From the NCBI GenBank assembly GCA_949710005.1, contig OX453275.1, positions 5,240,969 to 5,304,968 of the forward strand: DNA of 64,000 nt. The letters run 5' to 3'. The notes beneath the pieces are model-generated. The model did not search any database and was not told where the DNA came from. It saw only the letters and a program-made list of their open reading frames with translations. The position numbers were made by a program, and so were the translations under genes. This DNA is from Ricordea florida. Its lineage: Eukaryota > Cnidaria > Anthozoa > Corallimorpharia > Ricordeidae. Below, piece by piece: positions 13,501 through 25,200 of this stretch (positions within the stretch are counted from its first letter, which is position 1; each line of letters begins with the position of its first letter).

Positions 13501-14682
13501 ATTGTTCCATTTTTAACTAGGAACTAAATTTAACTGACTACAAGATCGATATTTGTCGTCTTTGCCACTATTCATTTAGATTTGTTTCTTGTGTGAACGC
13601 ATAAATGAGTGTAACATTTCGCTGGTCAAATATCTAATAATAATAATAATAATGAACTTTTTTTGAGTGTCAACTGTATCTAGCACTGACGTACTAATTG
13701 AAGACACTGTAAAGCACAAATCAAATCAAATCATATTTAATTAACTTAAATCAAATCAAATCATATTTAATTAAATTAAATCAAATCAAATCAAATGTTG
13801 GTTTTTGTGGAGAGGGGAAAACTGGAGCACCCGGAGAAAAATCTCTCGGAGCAAAGTAGAGAACCAACAAACTCAGCCCACATATGACGCCGGGACCGGG
13901 AATCGAACCCGGGCCACATTGGTGGAAGGCGAGCACTCTCACCACTGCGCCAACCCCGTTGCTCCCTGGCCATGGTCTGCTGGACATTTGAAGTTAAATG
14001 GGCCATAAATGGGCTTATGTTGTTGTGGTCTGCATTGCTTGGATTTTCTTTGTAATCTTTTGTTACGTCATTGGTGCGTTTTACACCGAACATAAACCCA
14101 TAAATGTCCACAACTGAAATTTCCATTGGAAGAGTTTTCCTTTTATTTCATTAAAGATTATTTTATTGTTCTATTAAAGATTATTATTGTTAACTTGTTT
14201 TGTGTTTTGCTCTTTCTTTAAATCGTCCTTTTGCCTTGAATTAAACACGAACTACGTATAAACCATGAGATACACATTGTAGTCTTATTACTAAGTACAA
14301 ATTGCTAGAACAGCTTGTCGCTTATGGTAATACTCCTAGCTAGTGCATTACTGGGGAAAGGATCATGATTGAGATCGGGATAAAAATTAAGTTGTATTAC
14401 CTGTTCGAACAAAACCGACTTTGCAATTGCTGCCACACAAACAAAATGGTCAAAATGCACATTTTTTAGTAAATTTAATACAGAGCAAGCGCTTTGATTT
14501 TCTTAGGCAACCGACTGGATATCAAACATTTCCAAACTAATAGTAAAGAAAACAAACGACCTCGCTTGTGCTATTTGTACCTCTAATTCTTTGTCTGTCC
14601 TGAAGCACAAACACCCAGCTCGCTTTGTGTATCCCTCAGCGTCATACGTCCTAACCTTGAGGTTTTTGCCTCGTTCTTTCAT
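1549..14682 (-). CDS. NUDT3: Diphosphoinositol polyphosphate phosphohydrolase (Nudix, NUDT3/NUDT4 type), 5 exons
   Basis: Enzymes of this family remove the beta-phosphate from inositol pyrophosphates and cleave diadenosine polyphosphates in the cytosol. Coding exons in order: 14581-14682, 11487-11597, 10838-10882, 10075-10156, 1549-1751; all have GT-AG borders and phases agree (0,0,0,1), giving 180 aa against about 170-180 for the family. The N-terminus carries RTYDAEGYTKRAGCLCFR, characteristic of DIPP enzymes. The Nudix box GX5EX7REUXEEXGU is complete at residues 52-74 (G52, E58, R66-E67, E70-E71, G73), with its last residues on exon 3. The last exon has GRKRGWFPVDRALAVLSHRP, the family's C-terminal part. 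I chose the methionine at 14682 because it matches the family start; the frame is open upstream to 14880. Intron 4 holds the BEL element in the same orientation, and introns 1 and 2 hold small MITEs and a SINE. The start codons of this gene and SRP68 are 1.6 kb apart, head to head. Confidence 0.93.
2314..2955 (-). repeat. BEL 3' LTR
   Basis: 642 bp, TG...CA termini (TGTGAGC ... GTAACA on the plus strand as written). A 7-bp inverted repeat TGTGAGC/GCTCACA lies at its left end. It is identical to the other LTR except at 2923. Confidence 0.95.
2956..2968 (-). other. Polypurine tract of the BEL element
   Basis: On the minus strand AAGGGACCGGGAA lies immediately before the 3' LTR, the expected position and composition of the plus-strand primer for reverse transcription. 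One C-pair interrupts the purines. Confidence 0.6.
3131..5635 (-). pseudogene. BEL pol remnant: RT tail, RNase H, integrase
   Basis: The frame is open from 5635 to the stop at 3131 (about 834 codons), but no usable start codon sits at the front; the first methionine is at 5443. It opens inside the C-terminal end of the reverse-transcriptase region (the motif around ERALGVQW), with the protease and the RT palm domain missing. Next come a BEL-type RNase H region (acidic residues in HIFSDAS, PRLELPAA and HTDSETV), an H2C2 zinc-binding segment, an integrase core with the D,D,E residues in GVDLFGPF, CDNGTNFVGA and GGVWERQ, and a C-terminal DUF5641-like domain. The integrase half looks undamaged. 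Because the RT core is lost, this copy cannot copy itself; it may have been mobilised by another element's enzymes, or the deletion happened after insertion. Confidence 0.9.
5539..7704 (-). CDS. BEL gag polyprotein (DUF1759, CCHC zinc knuckle)
   Basis: 721-codon open frame. The N-terminal half is highly charged and probably coiled-coil, with a Ser/Arg-rich patch near residues 190-210. A DUF1759-type gag domain, typical of BEL elements, covers about residues 365-510 (start PQVPRFKGDP). Cysteine/histidine-rich RNA-binding segments follow at 606-665, including a C-X2-C-X4-H-X4-C knuckle (C639, C642, H647, C652). The final 30 or so residues are not native gag: from about residue 693 the frame reads pol sequence out of frame, up to the stop at 5539. 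It overlaps the pol frame by 97 bases. The start at 7704 is the first methionine after the leader; no intron is evident. Confidence 0.88.
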   Translation of the reverse strand: MATNGATCSNKGPLNESDDVTLRNNDDQTELTSHQILEVIEEENLENLKNEEENENSENFDTDPIEESRRIRKLTEKGEEEKIRRLKQQRTNALAAVSRKRTDINNLMIDRRNLDVIKTELNKLDSLCQQFYDAHNLYREELSTPEEKENAYRYFDDKENDMFKYRKEVTNWILECEARISEHLDRLSEKRSSRSRSSRTSRSSSVHSARLKEKAKIAELMAERAMLKQKLKLKAAEEQLQIELKIAKAKARETAFAEMDGSLKDSAGEDEYRLLPSSLQSLETPLASHTLPTLTKPKFKTETTDHPDLNPNAREFLLPPEIKTEENFKPQTNDEEILKEIFKMQQDQIQRMISSQHELATAITLPQPQVPRFKGDPMEYKTFVMAFETRIESKVISSADRLYYLDQHLEGEPKELISGCLHIEANDGYQEARRLLEREYGDPYKVSIAYMQKLTNWPNLKYDDGPALKRLSIFLNKCSTAMKSLAHLAVLNHPTNMQAVVQKLPTFLQVKWRENVVRARRKDGSVVGFYELMEFVEYAADTANDPIYGKEALIKIKPRTNATTEDKKLPQPKLRVDSFATNPEPLKSPPSHGTGCSGQHGSTCRCPLCGKSHDLEDCEAYKKKSVEERRSFVAQKSLCFACYGENHKSRSCRKKRECKKCKKPHPTLLHVDGFNLNKENGTLNKDSLSKEKPSLLNEPLEYSGASNQTPLVSALSSRTNH
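7805..8446 (-). repeat. BEL 5' LTR
   Basis: 642 bp, the promoter-side LTR for the minus-strand element. It differs from the 3' LTR only at 8414. The target duplication CCATC follows at 8447-8451. Confidence 0.95.
8447..10074. other. Remainder of Nudix intron 4
   Basis: No gene is supportable. A short stretch near 9105-9146 (CTAGCCTACGTGTA followed by CCGCACCCTCCCCCC) is shared with 39538-39570, so it belongs to a dispersed repeat. A TATA-like CTATATAAGG on the minus strand near 9619-9628 could mark a promoter, but nothing else supports this. Confidence 0.3.
11259..11392. mobile_element. Palindromic MITE, family A copy 1 (8-bp TSD)
   Basis: 134 bp with long terminal inverted repeats starting GGAATGATTTCCGCACAGGT. 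The arms extend about 40 bp to GCATGCTGTAG. The 8-bp target duplication AACCTCGC is at 11251-11258 and 11393-11400. The same family occurs at 45344-45496 and 45612-45755. An 8-bp duplication fits hAT- or P-type transposases; no transposase is encoded. It lies in Nudix intron 1 to the transcript-downstream... that is, between exons 2 and 3 on one side and exon 2's donor at 11486 on the other, specifically inside intron 2. Confidence 0.85.
12874..12942. mobile_element. 69-bp pogo/Tigger-type MITE
   Basis: Perfect terminal repeats beginning CAGTCGACTCCCGATAACTC, flanked by TA at 12872-12873 and 12943-12944. The terminal sequence and TA target are typical of Tc1/mariner-superfamily pogo/Tigger elements; only the termini and a few central bases remain. 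It sits in Nudix intron 1. Confidence 0.75.
13635..13970 (-). mobile_element. tRNA-derived SINE, family 1 copy 1
   Basis: On the minus strand a tRNA-like head carries an A box (TTGGCGCAGTGG) and a B box (GGGTTCGATTCC), followed by a body with CTCCGGGTGCTCCAGTTTTC. An AT-rich TTTGATT repeat and a TTA-repeat tail at 13635-13652 complete it. A second copy lies at 44549-44804. The head cannot be a functional tRNA because it has no acceptor-stem pairing. Located in Nudix intron 1. Confidence 0.8.
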
Positions 14683-16267
14683 GTTGAATAGCGATGCGTT
14701 AAGGTATCTAAGTTCTGCTTCTCTTTGTTTTGATTTTTCACGGGGTACTTGATAAATGCAAAGTCCAAGATCTTGGGTCATGGCAGGCCACGCCAGAACA
14801 TCAGTCAGGCGATAGTTGCACGTGAGAGAGTAGCGACGGCACGAGACAGGGCGTCCCAGTCTGATATTACGTAACTGCAATTTTTTAGTTAGTAAGGGGC
14901 AGGATATAATTTTTAAATTCAGGGGGCTGGTGCGAAATCAATTCTGCCATATTTGTTTTTCACTGACCCCACACCCCCGTACCGGAAAGTTCCCATAGTA
15001 GCGAGCCGCCGAAAGTAGCGACCTCCCGGAAAGTAGCGAGTCCCCCAAAATTATCGAGACCATTTTTTTTAAATTACGTAATAAACATACCGAACACCTT
15101 TATTGTTTTCCAACTGCAATCCATTGTCAAATTTTAATGTACAATACTACAATATCTTCGTGCATTTCCAAATTTATCACGATAAGGCACTTAACAACCT
15201 GTGGGAAAATGGCAAGCCTGAAACTATCATGCGTTGTTGACGCCAGTTCACAGCGGATTGCACAATGTAAAAACTAAACTGATATAAAGTTCATATCAAC
15301 AACAGTGTTTTTGTACTGACTGCACGGTAAAACGCATTTATTTGTCATGGACTTAAAGCACTGAGTTTAATTAGCTTTCCTCAAATTGATGTCAAGAAAG
15401 GACTTAAAAGTGTAAGAAAAGAACTGAGAAGCAAGGTAGTACAACTCGTCCCGACAAGTGACAACGCAATGAAGCCATATTTAAATATTCAGAGCCCACC
15501 TATGTGGTGAACAAAAGCATGGAACTGGGCAAATGAATTTCTTCTCATTTGTTAATTATCGCTCTCGTTTTTGATCAGTCATAGGTATCTCTGTTACACA
15601 GACCATTTAACACAAATTAAATAAAATGGATTTTTTGACATTATGTTGATTATTTTTCATTTCGGGAAAGAGCTAACGCCAACTTTGTTTTATGGTTTTT
15701 GGTCCCTCGAAAATAACGACCCCCCTAGAGAAACGACACCCATACGTCACATTAAGATATTAAATATTCAGACGTATTCAGAATAAGCCAATCATATATA
15801 TATGCTTGCAACCCTTGCAGCCCGGCCTCATGCATCAACCAGTCACAGAGCATGATACAAGAGGAGCGTAACACCAGAAAATTAATACTATGGCTTCTCT
15901 ATTCTACAAAGTAAGGTGTTTTTCTTACCATCTGAAATTTACTCTCTCATGAAAAAAAAGACTAATTATTTTTAGCAAGATTTCAGCAATGTCTAACTTA
16001 CCCGCTCAGGGGCCTTTTACTTGAAGCTAAAGAACGCAAGATTGCTTGAAAAATTCTTCTTCGCTTTCCCGCAGTGTATTGCCGTGTACTGTATATCAAC
16101 TTGTAGGCGTTTACCGAAGTTTACGACTTCAAAACTGAGAAGAATTTTGTTTTAAAAAGTGCTTGGCCGGTGAATTTTGGCTCCCACTTTTGTTCCCACC
16201 CTAGCCCCGTAATAAGGCCATCGACTCGCTATCCCATACTCCTTCGGGCCTGTGTTTTCTTTTCAAT
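14683..16267. promoter_or_regulatory. Divergent intergenic region between the Nudix gene and SRP68
   Basis: The two genes start head to head with 1585 bp between their ATG codons, so the interval must hold both promoters and 5' leaders, though a single shared promoter cannot be shown. It contains a degenerate repeat at 14994-15062 (units resembling GAAAGTAGCGAGTCCCC, four to five times) with a related right-hand segment near 15705-15745 (ATAACGACCCCCCT), which together look like the ends of an old non-autonomous transposon. No TATA box stands out next to either start. Confidence 0.45.
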
Positions 16268-19200
16268 ATGGCGGCCGATGAAAGCCAAGTTCACATGGAC
16301 GACGAAACAGAAAGAGAAATGGATGACATGCCAGACGCTGATGGGGCTCAAGCATCCATTCTAACTTTAGAAAGTATCCTTTTATAGCAAGTAATGGGTC
16401 TCTCTGTTTTTTTTTTTTTAATTTCTGTTTAATCGGCCATAAAAGCCACCATTTTCTTGTTTTAATTTATCGATTACTCTTTTTGTTTAACAAGATATGC
16501 CTTTTACTTGACTTATTCATCCACTGGCCGTTGTTATTCTGAAGCAATCCGTAATAATTAATCCCACTGTATGAAAAAATTTCGTTCGAATAGTCGTATA
16601 TTCCGAAAGAAGTAGTTTCGGATGGTTTACGAAGCTGTACTTCTATGGCCACTGTGTACTGGACACGTGTACTGTTAACCAAAAGAACTAGTAATGGATT
16701 TGTGACAAAGTTTTAACTCTCTGGATGCTTATAATTAGGAAAATGTCAAAATTGACATTTTGGCAACGAATTAACGCCAACGAAAGACATTACGTATATA
16801 ATATTGGTGGTCACTGTTATACATTTTAGATGTGTCAATGCATAGATACTGCACACAGAATCGCACCATATATTTACCAAACATAGGAATCGAACATATT
16901 TTTTGTAACTGAAATTGTTTTCATCTGTAGTGAGGTAGTTTATAAACAGAGATCAGCTGTTAGTAGTTTAGCTTTTAAGGCAATAAGCTGTTGTTAGAAC
17001 TTGTACTGATCGTGGTAATAGTGAACTCTTCCATTCTCAGATGAATTGGATTTCTGCTGTGGTGCCAGATAATACCATATGCAATTTGCCAATAGGCCTG
17101 TTTGAACAAATGTCAATGTTGATGTTGAGTGGAGAAAAAAAAAACAAAAATTCAAACTACAGTATTCTTGATGGTAGAGTTTGATCATCCAAGTGTAAGC
17201 AGTTCTGAAAGGAACTATTCTTAATGATGTTGACTTAAGTTGAGTCAGTGTCATGAACAACAGTTATTTTCAGAACTACTTATACTTGGATGATGAAACT
17301 CAATTATCAATCACTGAGACCCTTGGTGCAAACCATTTTCAGTTCTACAGTATTATCCTGAAGATCAACCTTAGTTCTTTGCCTGCAACCAGTTAAAGTG
17401 CGACCTCCATTAAGCAGCCACCCCAGGGACTTTGGAAAGTGGCTGCTTAATAGAGGTTGGCCGCTTAATGGGGGTAAAATATAAATTGGGCAGAAATAGC
17501 GGTTAACGTGATTTATTGACTCTATATAGCAAAATGTTTTTTGAAAAGAGTTAAATATGTGGAGATATATTCAAATAAATCCATGAAACAAAACTTAACA
17601 CAATGCCTTGACTGTCTGCTAAATCTATTGTAGTTCAAAGCCTTTGATTTATGAAAGATTTCCATGTGTATACATTTTATGGCTTGTGACCTGTTATTAC
17701 AATGGAGATTACATTGCTGTTCTTGTTATCAGTTATCACCTATTCTTATTGCCGTCTTCACGTCACCATTTCGCTCGAAAAAATAATTTATTGACCGCTT
17801 AATAGAGGTGAAAAAGCAATAAATAATGACCTTGCGCCAACAAAAAGGTGGTTGCGGCCGCTTAATGGAGGTGGCCGTTGAACAGAGGTAACGAATGTAG
17901 CATTTTAGTGACAAATAATGTAGGACTTTTGAAAGTGGCCGTTTAATGGAGGGTGGCCACTTAATAGGTGGCTGCTTAATAGAGGTCGCTTTGTAATGGC
18001 ATAGTTTGAAACAAGCCTCTTTCCTTTCACATAACTACTATAATTTTCAATAAACACAGATTTGCCTCCACCAAATGCTGTTTTGTAGTTACTTTATGCA
18101 AGGCTAAAAATTGGCGGTCGCACGGCCGCCAGTGGTGAGTTAAAACTAACCAGGGCTACCAAAAGTTAAGGTTTGAACGCCCGATGTGCGAGTATGCTGT
18201 AGAATTTCGAAAAGTTGCATTATGCGAAGTACAAAGTTAAGAGTAAAACTCAATATGTAGTTTAGTTGGACTACGTTTCTCTTTGTTTCTTTGCCTGAAC
18301 TCTAAGATCATCCATTTTAGTGAATTTTTAGTTGTGAAGTGGAAATTCCAAGCCGTTTTAACAATGACTTCACAAGTGATCCACATTCACTACATATAGA
18401 CGCCACTTTGATTTTGTGATTGCCACGTGACTCTCAAAAAAGAATCGAGGACTACTTAATTTTGGATGGGCCACTAAGAATTCATGGAAACGAGTTAATT
18501 TTCAGCCCTGCTTTATGTTCAAAATTATGGATATACAACACATACAGAATATATAATATTTACAATTGAGCAAGGATCAGTTTTAACATAACTGGAATTT
18601 TGACTGTACTTGGTAGTTACATTAGCTACACTGTTGAAGCAGTAACCTTCCAATTTCCTTGACACCTTTAAAAACAGTTTTGCCAATAATAAAAGATGCA
18701 CAAGGACAACATGGCCTTCGACATGGAGACTATCAAAGATACAGGTAGTTTGCATGTATTTCATACTGGTACTTTAACATTATCTTCATTATCAATGGTC
18801 ATTGATACAACACTCATTGCACATGTTGTGGTTCAATTTTATCCTTGGTTCATATTTTATTTTCCTTTATTTCAAGCTCATTATCATTACATTACCATAA
18901 GAAACTGGAGAAAACCAAATTTGAACTAAGGATAAAATTGAACCACAATATATATATGACACACTGCTTCTTGATAGTGGTAGCATCTGGGTTGTAGCTA
19001 AGAAAATTGGCTGCCAGTTGAAGTCATCATTCAGCCGACTGACAATAGATTTAGGTAGACTTTGGTCACTGCCATATTAGTGGAACAATGACAAAATTCA
19101 GCGGGCAATTGCCTTTTTGTCACCCGGCAAATTTCGCTGGCAGCTGGCAGTTAGTGAAAACCCTGTAGTATTAACTTATAGATATTGTATTTTGATAGCC

Positions 19201-22200
19201 ACTGGAGTGAGCAACAGTGTTTTCTCAATGAGGTGAAATTTAAGGTAAACTGACTTAGTGTTTCATTTGTTTTTAGGCAGTACTGCCAGAGGAGATTGCG
19301 AAGACTTTACAAGACCATGCACTTTCAGCATGGTAGTCGACATTCCTTTAAACCAAAGAAAGTGACTGAAGCTTTACTCAAAGATGTTAAGTAAGTTGTT
19401 TGTGCTGTGACAGTTTGCATGGTTTGGTGGCATGTCCTGATCTTGTCAATGTGAACATAAGCAACATAAGTTGTCATTTTGAATCTAATCTGCTATTCTA
19501 GTGGTTGTAATTCAAGTCAGCTGTGAATAAGAATTATTTCTGTCACTTTCATATTGTAATGTATTTTAAAAGCCGACAAATACATTCCGGTAGGTATCTT
19601 CACATTCCTTTGATGGATGCAGAGAGAGCTTGGAGCCATGCAATGGAGTTGAAGCTGCTTGCTAATACTGAGCTGCGCAAGAAATTTCATTACATCCGAA
19701 GACTGCGTAAAGCTGCCAGTCATGCAGGAGAGTTAGAGAAACTTTGTTACACAGAAGTTTGTGATGCAAGAACCAAACTAGAAGCTCAGGTACTTAATGC
19801 AACTTTCATGTCACAAAATTGTTTAGTTTAAGGATTCATATGACTATTTGTATATGTACCTTGTATTGAATTACCTGTACATGTAGTTTTCATTTGACAT
19901 AATATTTTTACACATACAGTAGTTTCCTGTTGTCAAGCTTATGTTTCTTACTTGTTTTTGTACCTCATAATCAATTTGATATTTAGTATCCATTTATCCA
20001 TTTAGCATACATATAGTTTTGCCTATATGTGATGAATGTCATAACGTTATTGTCCCTATTTGTCAGGCATACGCTTCTTACATGAAGGGAAGTGTGAGCT
20101 TTGAGCTGCAAAACTGGAAAGAGGCTTTTGAGTTGTTTGGCCAGGCAAGGTAAATAAATGTCTATGCCTTGTACCATAGGAAAAATATCACATTCCCATT
20201 ATTGGCTTTTTTGGAGGTATTTATTGAACATCAGAAAATTCCTAAACTTGGCAATGTGAGATGAGTTCCAACCAGGGAATTCCAAACCAAATTTCCTGTA
20301 TGGAATTTGTTTCACTCATCCAAATTTGTGATCTTTGTGGGTATTCTTTAAGTACCGTATTTATTCGATTACCCGCTATGGGTGCTTATTAAATTTTTGG
20401 ACCTTGAGAGCGGGGCCTTATTTGAGGTTGGTGTTATTCGAGGCTGGGTGCTTATTAATTAAATTTTCACCATTTTCAGCAAGTGTGGTATGTTTATTTT
20501 GTTACAAAACAATAATTGCTATTAAGAAAATGCAAAGATGTAACAAAGCAAGGCTTCTGTAAAATACTCTGAAGAAAACTCCGTCTTCAGGGAAGTCTCT
20601 TATTAGTACTTATTCTATTTCAATTTCCATCTCATTGTCACCCAAGTCAATAAATTAATTCTGGGAGAAGGGGATGGGGAAGGGGTGGGTGCTAATTTGA
20701 GGTTGGGTGTTTATTTGAATAAATACAGCTCTAATATATCTCTTAATGGGAATCTGGTATTGTTCCCTGTATGCTAATACGACCAGTAATAGAAAAACTT
20801 GGATTATTTTAAGGGCAAGTAAAATAAATTAATACCTGTAGCTAAACAAATATATAGGAACATTTGTTGAAGTTTCAGTATGTCAGTAATTATTATGATA
20901 ATTGTACATATGAAATATTGGGAGAGATTGTCAAAACAAGAATTTTTTGGTGATTTTTCTTTTGATATTTCTTAATGTACATTAACCCTTTCACTACTAT
21001 AGACTAATGACCCCCAACCCCCCATCTTCCTGAACAATTATCAAGGATCAAAGATGGCTGTGATACTCAATCAAAACATGCATGCTCAGTAGGTTTCAGA
21101 GCCTTCTTTCACACAATAAACTACACAATCATGAAGCCAAGGAGTCAATTTATTTGTCTGAAGAATTAATAAAGACAACTCTCCCTAGATTCACAAGATA
21201 TCTAAGATAAAATTGGAAGTAATTAAAAAAATTCAAATTTGCCGCCATTTCCAGCGCCTATTGTCAAACGTTGAATGAGAATTTATTTGTGAAACCACCA
21301 CAATATAGCTTACTTTTTTACAGAAAAACAAGAGAAGTTGTCAGAATATATGAAAAACATAATAGAACGGCTCATCCCGCCAGATTTGTGTTCATAAATA
21401 AGAAAGTTTTGTGACCTTGAGTGGAGTCACTGTGACAGCCGGTCCGGTCCGTATCTCGTTTCCACTTTGTAGCCCTTAGGTGTTCTTCGCCCACTCTCTA
21501 TGCATTGAACACATTTTCTTTTTCTGCCCTCTATACGAACTGAAACATGCTGATCTTGAGGGACAGCATGGTTTGGTGGAACCTCGTTCAACCTACGCTT
21601 TCGTTTTCGTTGCGAAAAACCATCGATCAGTTGTTGTGCGAGGTCAAGCTTGAAATATACCGATTCACGCTTCGATCCAACGTGTTCTGATTCAAGAACA
21701 ATTAAGCATTACAAACAGATACATCAAAAAGAAACCAAAATACGTATTTTTTCAGCTTTTGCTTCGATAGGTACTGGAATCTTTAAACCATGAGAGACAG
21801 AAAAAGGCTCGATGTCGAAAGCGTGCAGGTCTCTTGACCATTCGGGTTCACACTTGCGGTCGACTCGTCATTTTCGCTTTCACTGTCTTCAGACTCACTT
21901 TCACCGCTTTCCTCCTCGGAAAATTTTTCCACTTCGATGTCAGATAAGTCAGCATCAACATTCACATTGCTAAAACTTAAATTACTATCACTATCATCAT
22001 CAGAACCAAAAAGCACATCGTATTCTTCTTGTGTTACTTCAATTTGAGCGTAGCGCTGGGCAGCCATACTGATAAACAAACGCAAAATACAAGTCTAGAG
22101 CACGTTCAAAACGACCGAATATCTACATATTATAACTAGATAACTAAACCTCTTTTATAAGCAAATAGACAAAAGAAGGAATTGCTCACCCTTCTGGATT

Positions 22201-25200
22201 TAGGTGTGTTTTATTGCGTTAGAAAAATCCTGTATACAAATCCGTTGGTGCGAAGGTTCACGCACGTACGTCTTCATAGCGAAGATAAAATTTGGACCTT
22301 CACTACTCGACCCAGGCAATAGTTTTGTATGCGCAGTTGGTGTGATTTGATTGGTTTATACCTGCCCTTAACAATCGAACAATAAGTAATGACAAAGAAC
22401 GCCTTACCAGGGGAATACAGTGCATTTTCTTGTACCCTTTTCTGTTGGCCGCTTTTGGCCGCTCTAGGAAAAATTGGCCATTTCCGGTTGGCCGCTTTTG
22501 GCCGCTTTAGTAGTGAAAGGGTTAATAACATTGCAATTTGTGAGTGATGGGTTTTCATTACAGGACATAGGTGTGTCTGCATACAATTAATGCTTGAAAT
22601 GGTATTTCCTTATTTCCCAATTTTTTGACATTAATCTTTTTATTGTGAATAACAGTTTGAAGCAATCCTTTCTGAGTGGTGATCAAACTTAAAGATGCTC
22701 TTCTTTAATTCGTTTTAAGAACCATCTATGAAAAGCTGGGTGGTGCATTCTCAGAGGAGCAGCGGAACATGTACATGCAGCGTGTGGAGGAGATTACGCC
22801 CAATATCAGATACTGTGCTTACAATCTGGAGGAGGGTAGCACGGACATCAGTGATCTAATGCAGTTGAGATGGAGTTCTATGGGTGGTGCCCATGACCCA
22901 GTTTTGACAGCCAAGATTGATGTATGTCATATTTGGGAATTTCATTACTTTTTCATAATAGAAAGAGAGCGATTTATGTCACAGTTGAGGTCCCCACACT
23001 TGGTCACCTTTGGGAGGCAGAGTTTGTGAGGGAGTTTATGGTATGAGACAACCAAAGACACAAAGGTTTGCATCTAAAGAGCTTTGATTGTTCCCTGATT
23101 GAAAATAGGGAGCTTTTGGCTTTTGGGAGTTTGAATTTAGAGAACTTTGGCTGTAGTAAGTTATTTTTAGTGAACTACCTGGTTTATCAACAGAATTCTT
23201 TGATAACTTTAACAGTGTACTTGTATTGTAAGAATAAGAATGTGTTGTAAAAAAATTATGCAAACCGGGCTTGCCAATTAAATAAAAGAAACATTGTAAT
23301 TTTTTGTCATCCAGGAGTTCAACAGTCTTCTTCACAGCCATTGTCTGGCTATGTCACACAACTTTGGGTAGAAGTGTCATGTGCCTAGCTTAACAAATGC
23401 TGTAATGGAGACTAGGAGGTATGATATGAGTCAGGATTTGCTAACCCTTTCACTCCCAAGGGGTCTCCATTTGAAGAGTAAAATTGTCTGGCGTTAGACA
23501 GAGTAAAATCTATAAAATCATTCTTGGGAGTGAAAGGGTTCCATAATGCATTATAGAGGTGAACCAAAATATTATATAATTTTTTTTATTGTCCAGGAGG
23601 TAATTTCACAAACTAGAGACAAAGAAGCTGCAGCCATGACAGAAGTCAGTTGGCGTGGGCATACTGTGCCAGTTAAGAATGAGAAGGTGCGGTCATTCAT
23701 CCTTCATGCTCAGCAGAGTGCCAGAGAGCTGGATAGAGCTGACACACTGGATAGCAAATTGACACTGTATGACAACTTACTGATGGAGTGTAAAGATGCC
23801 CTGCAAGCAATCAAAGATGAAGTGAAGGGAGATGCTGTAAGTAACACAGTACATGTAATTAACAATTATTCAATGAAATTGAGTTGTACATGAGCTAATA
23901 ACATGGGCTCCACAGTATTTTTTGGTATATTTTTTTCAAGCAAGACTTTAATTTTTCCCTGCCTAATTCAAGAAATCGTTCCTCTATGATGACCCTTTTC
24001 GGTACTAATGGTATATGAGCTGATAGCTTATGAGTAGGGAACCAATCAGAGCATGCGTTTGCTCATATACAGGGGTTGTAGAGTCTATTACTATCAAAGT
24101 ACATGTATTGTACATGCCTATTTCAACTTGAGAAAATAAATTTCTTGTAATTTTATTGTTATTTTATGGACTTTTAAGTGGTACACCAAGTTGCAGCAAA
24201 TTGATAAAAAAGGCTCTCACACCATTCATGCCATACATGCATGATAGCTAGCTGTATAACACCCTTGTGATGTCATTATTTTGCCACTACTGAATTTTAC
24301 TTGGTAGAATCTGTTCTTCTTTCAATTAATGTGGGATTACAGGACTTCTGCTAAAAAACAGGTTTACAAAATGCCGGCATTCTGGCTCTGGACCAGTTAC
24401 ATGTATTAAAGGTGTTTGACTCATTTTCAGGGCTCTGGTAAAACGCGCTCTCAGAAGACGGAAGCACAGATAGCCAACATGCAGTTTCTTCATACATACA
24501 TTACCTACATCAGGCTGAGCAAGACCGTGGAGAGAAACTTACTGATGGCAGAGTCAATGAGGAGCTCTCTTCCCCCTGCATTACAGAATTCTGTTGAGGG
24601 AACTCCAACAGCGGCAAATCAGGGGAAAAAGATGTCAAAGCCTGAGGATCTTGTACGGATATATGACATTATCTTGCAGGTAAAAGTGCCCCAAGCGCTC
24701 TTAACCCTTTAAGTCCCAATTATCAATACTCATTTTCTCCTAAGTGTTCTCATATATTTTTTATGGTACTTATGAGGTGAAGTTGTTTTAATATCAATAC
24801 AAGTCTTTTTTGGTGATCACTTTCGTTATTCTCGTAACATGAATGGTTGGTGAACAGTGAATACGGTAATGAGAAACTAGATGTTGGTCACTAGTAGTAC
24901 TTAAAGTTGGGTTAAGGAAGGCGTGAGCATGGTAATGCTTTGTTTTTGGGAACTTGTTTTCAGTTTTCAGCATTTCTGCTTTGCAGCATTCAAGACCCTC
25001 ATATCTGGGTGTAACATTATATACATGCAAAAATTTCAACGTGCTGATTGGTTGAGAACATGTCGGTTAATCCCAAACTGTGCAGAAAGTTGAAATTGAG
25101 TGCAGAAATGTGAAATTAAATTTTTCCATGTAAATTATTAACAAAATCAAATGATTTCGAGTGCAATTTTGCATAAGTAAGCAATCGTAATATTTTCAAA

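Noticed and set aside
14683-14880. N-terminal extension of the Nudix protein to the ATG at 14880
   Set aside because: The family starts close to the ATG at 14682; the extension has no similarity to it that I can see.
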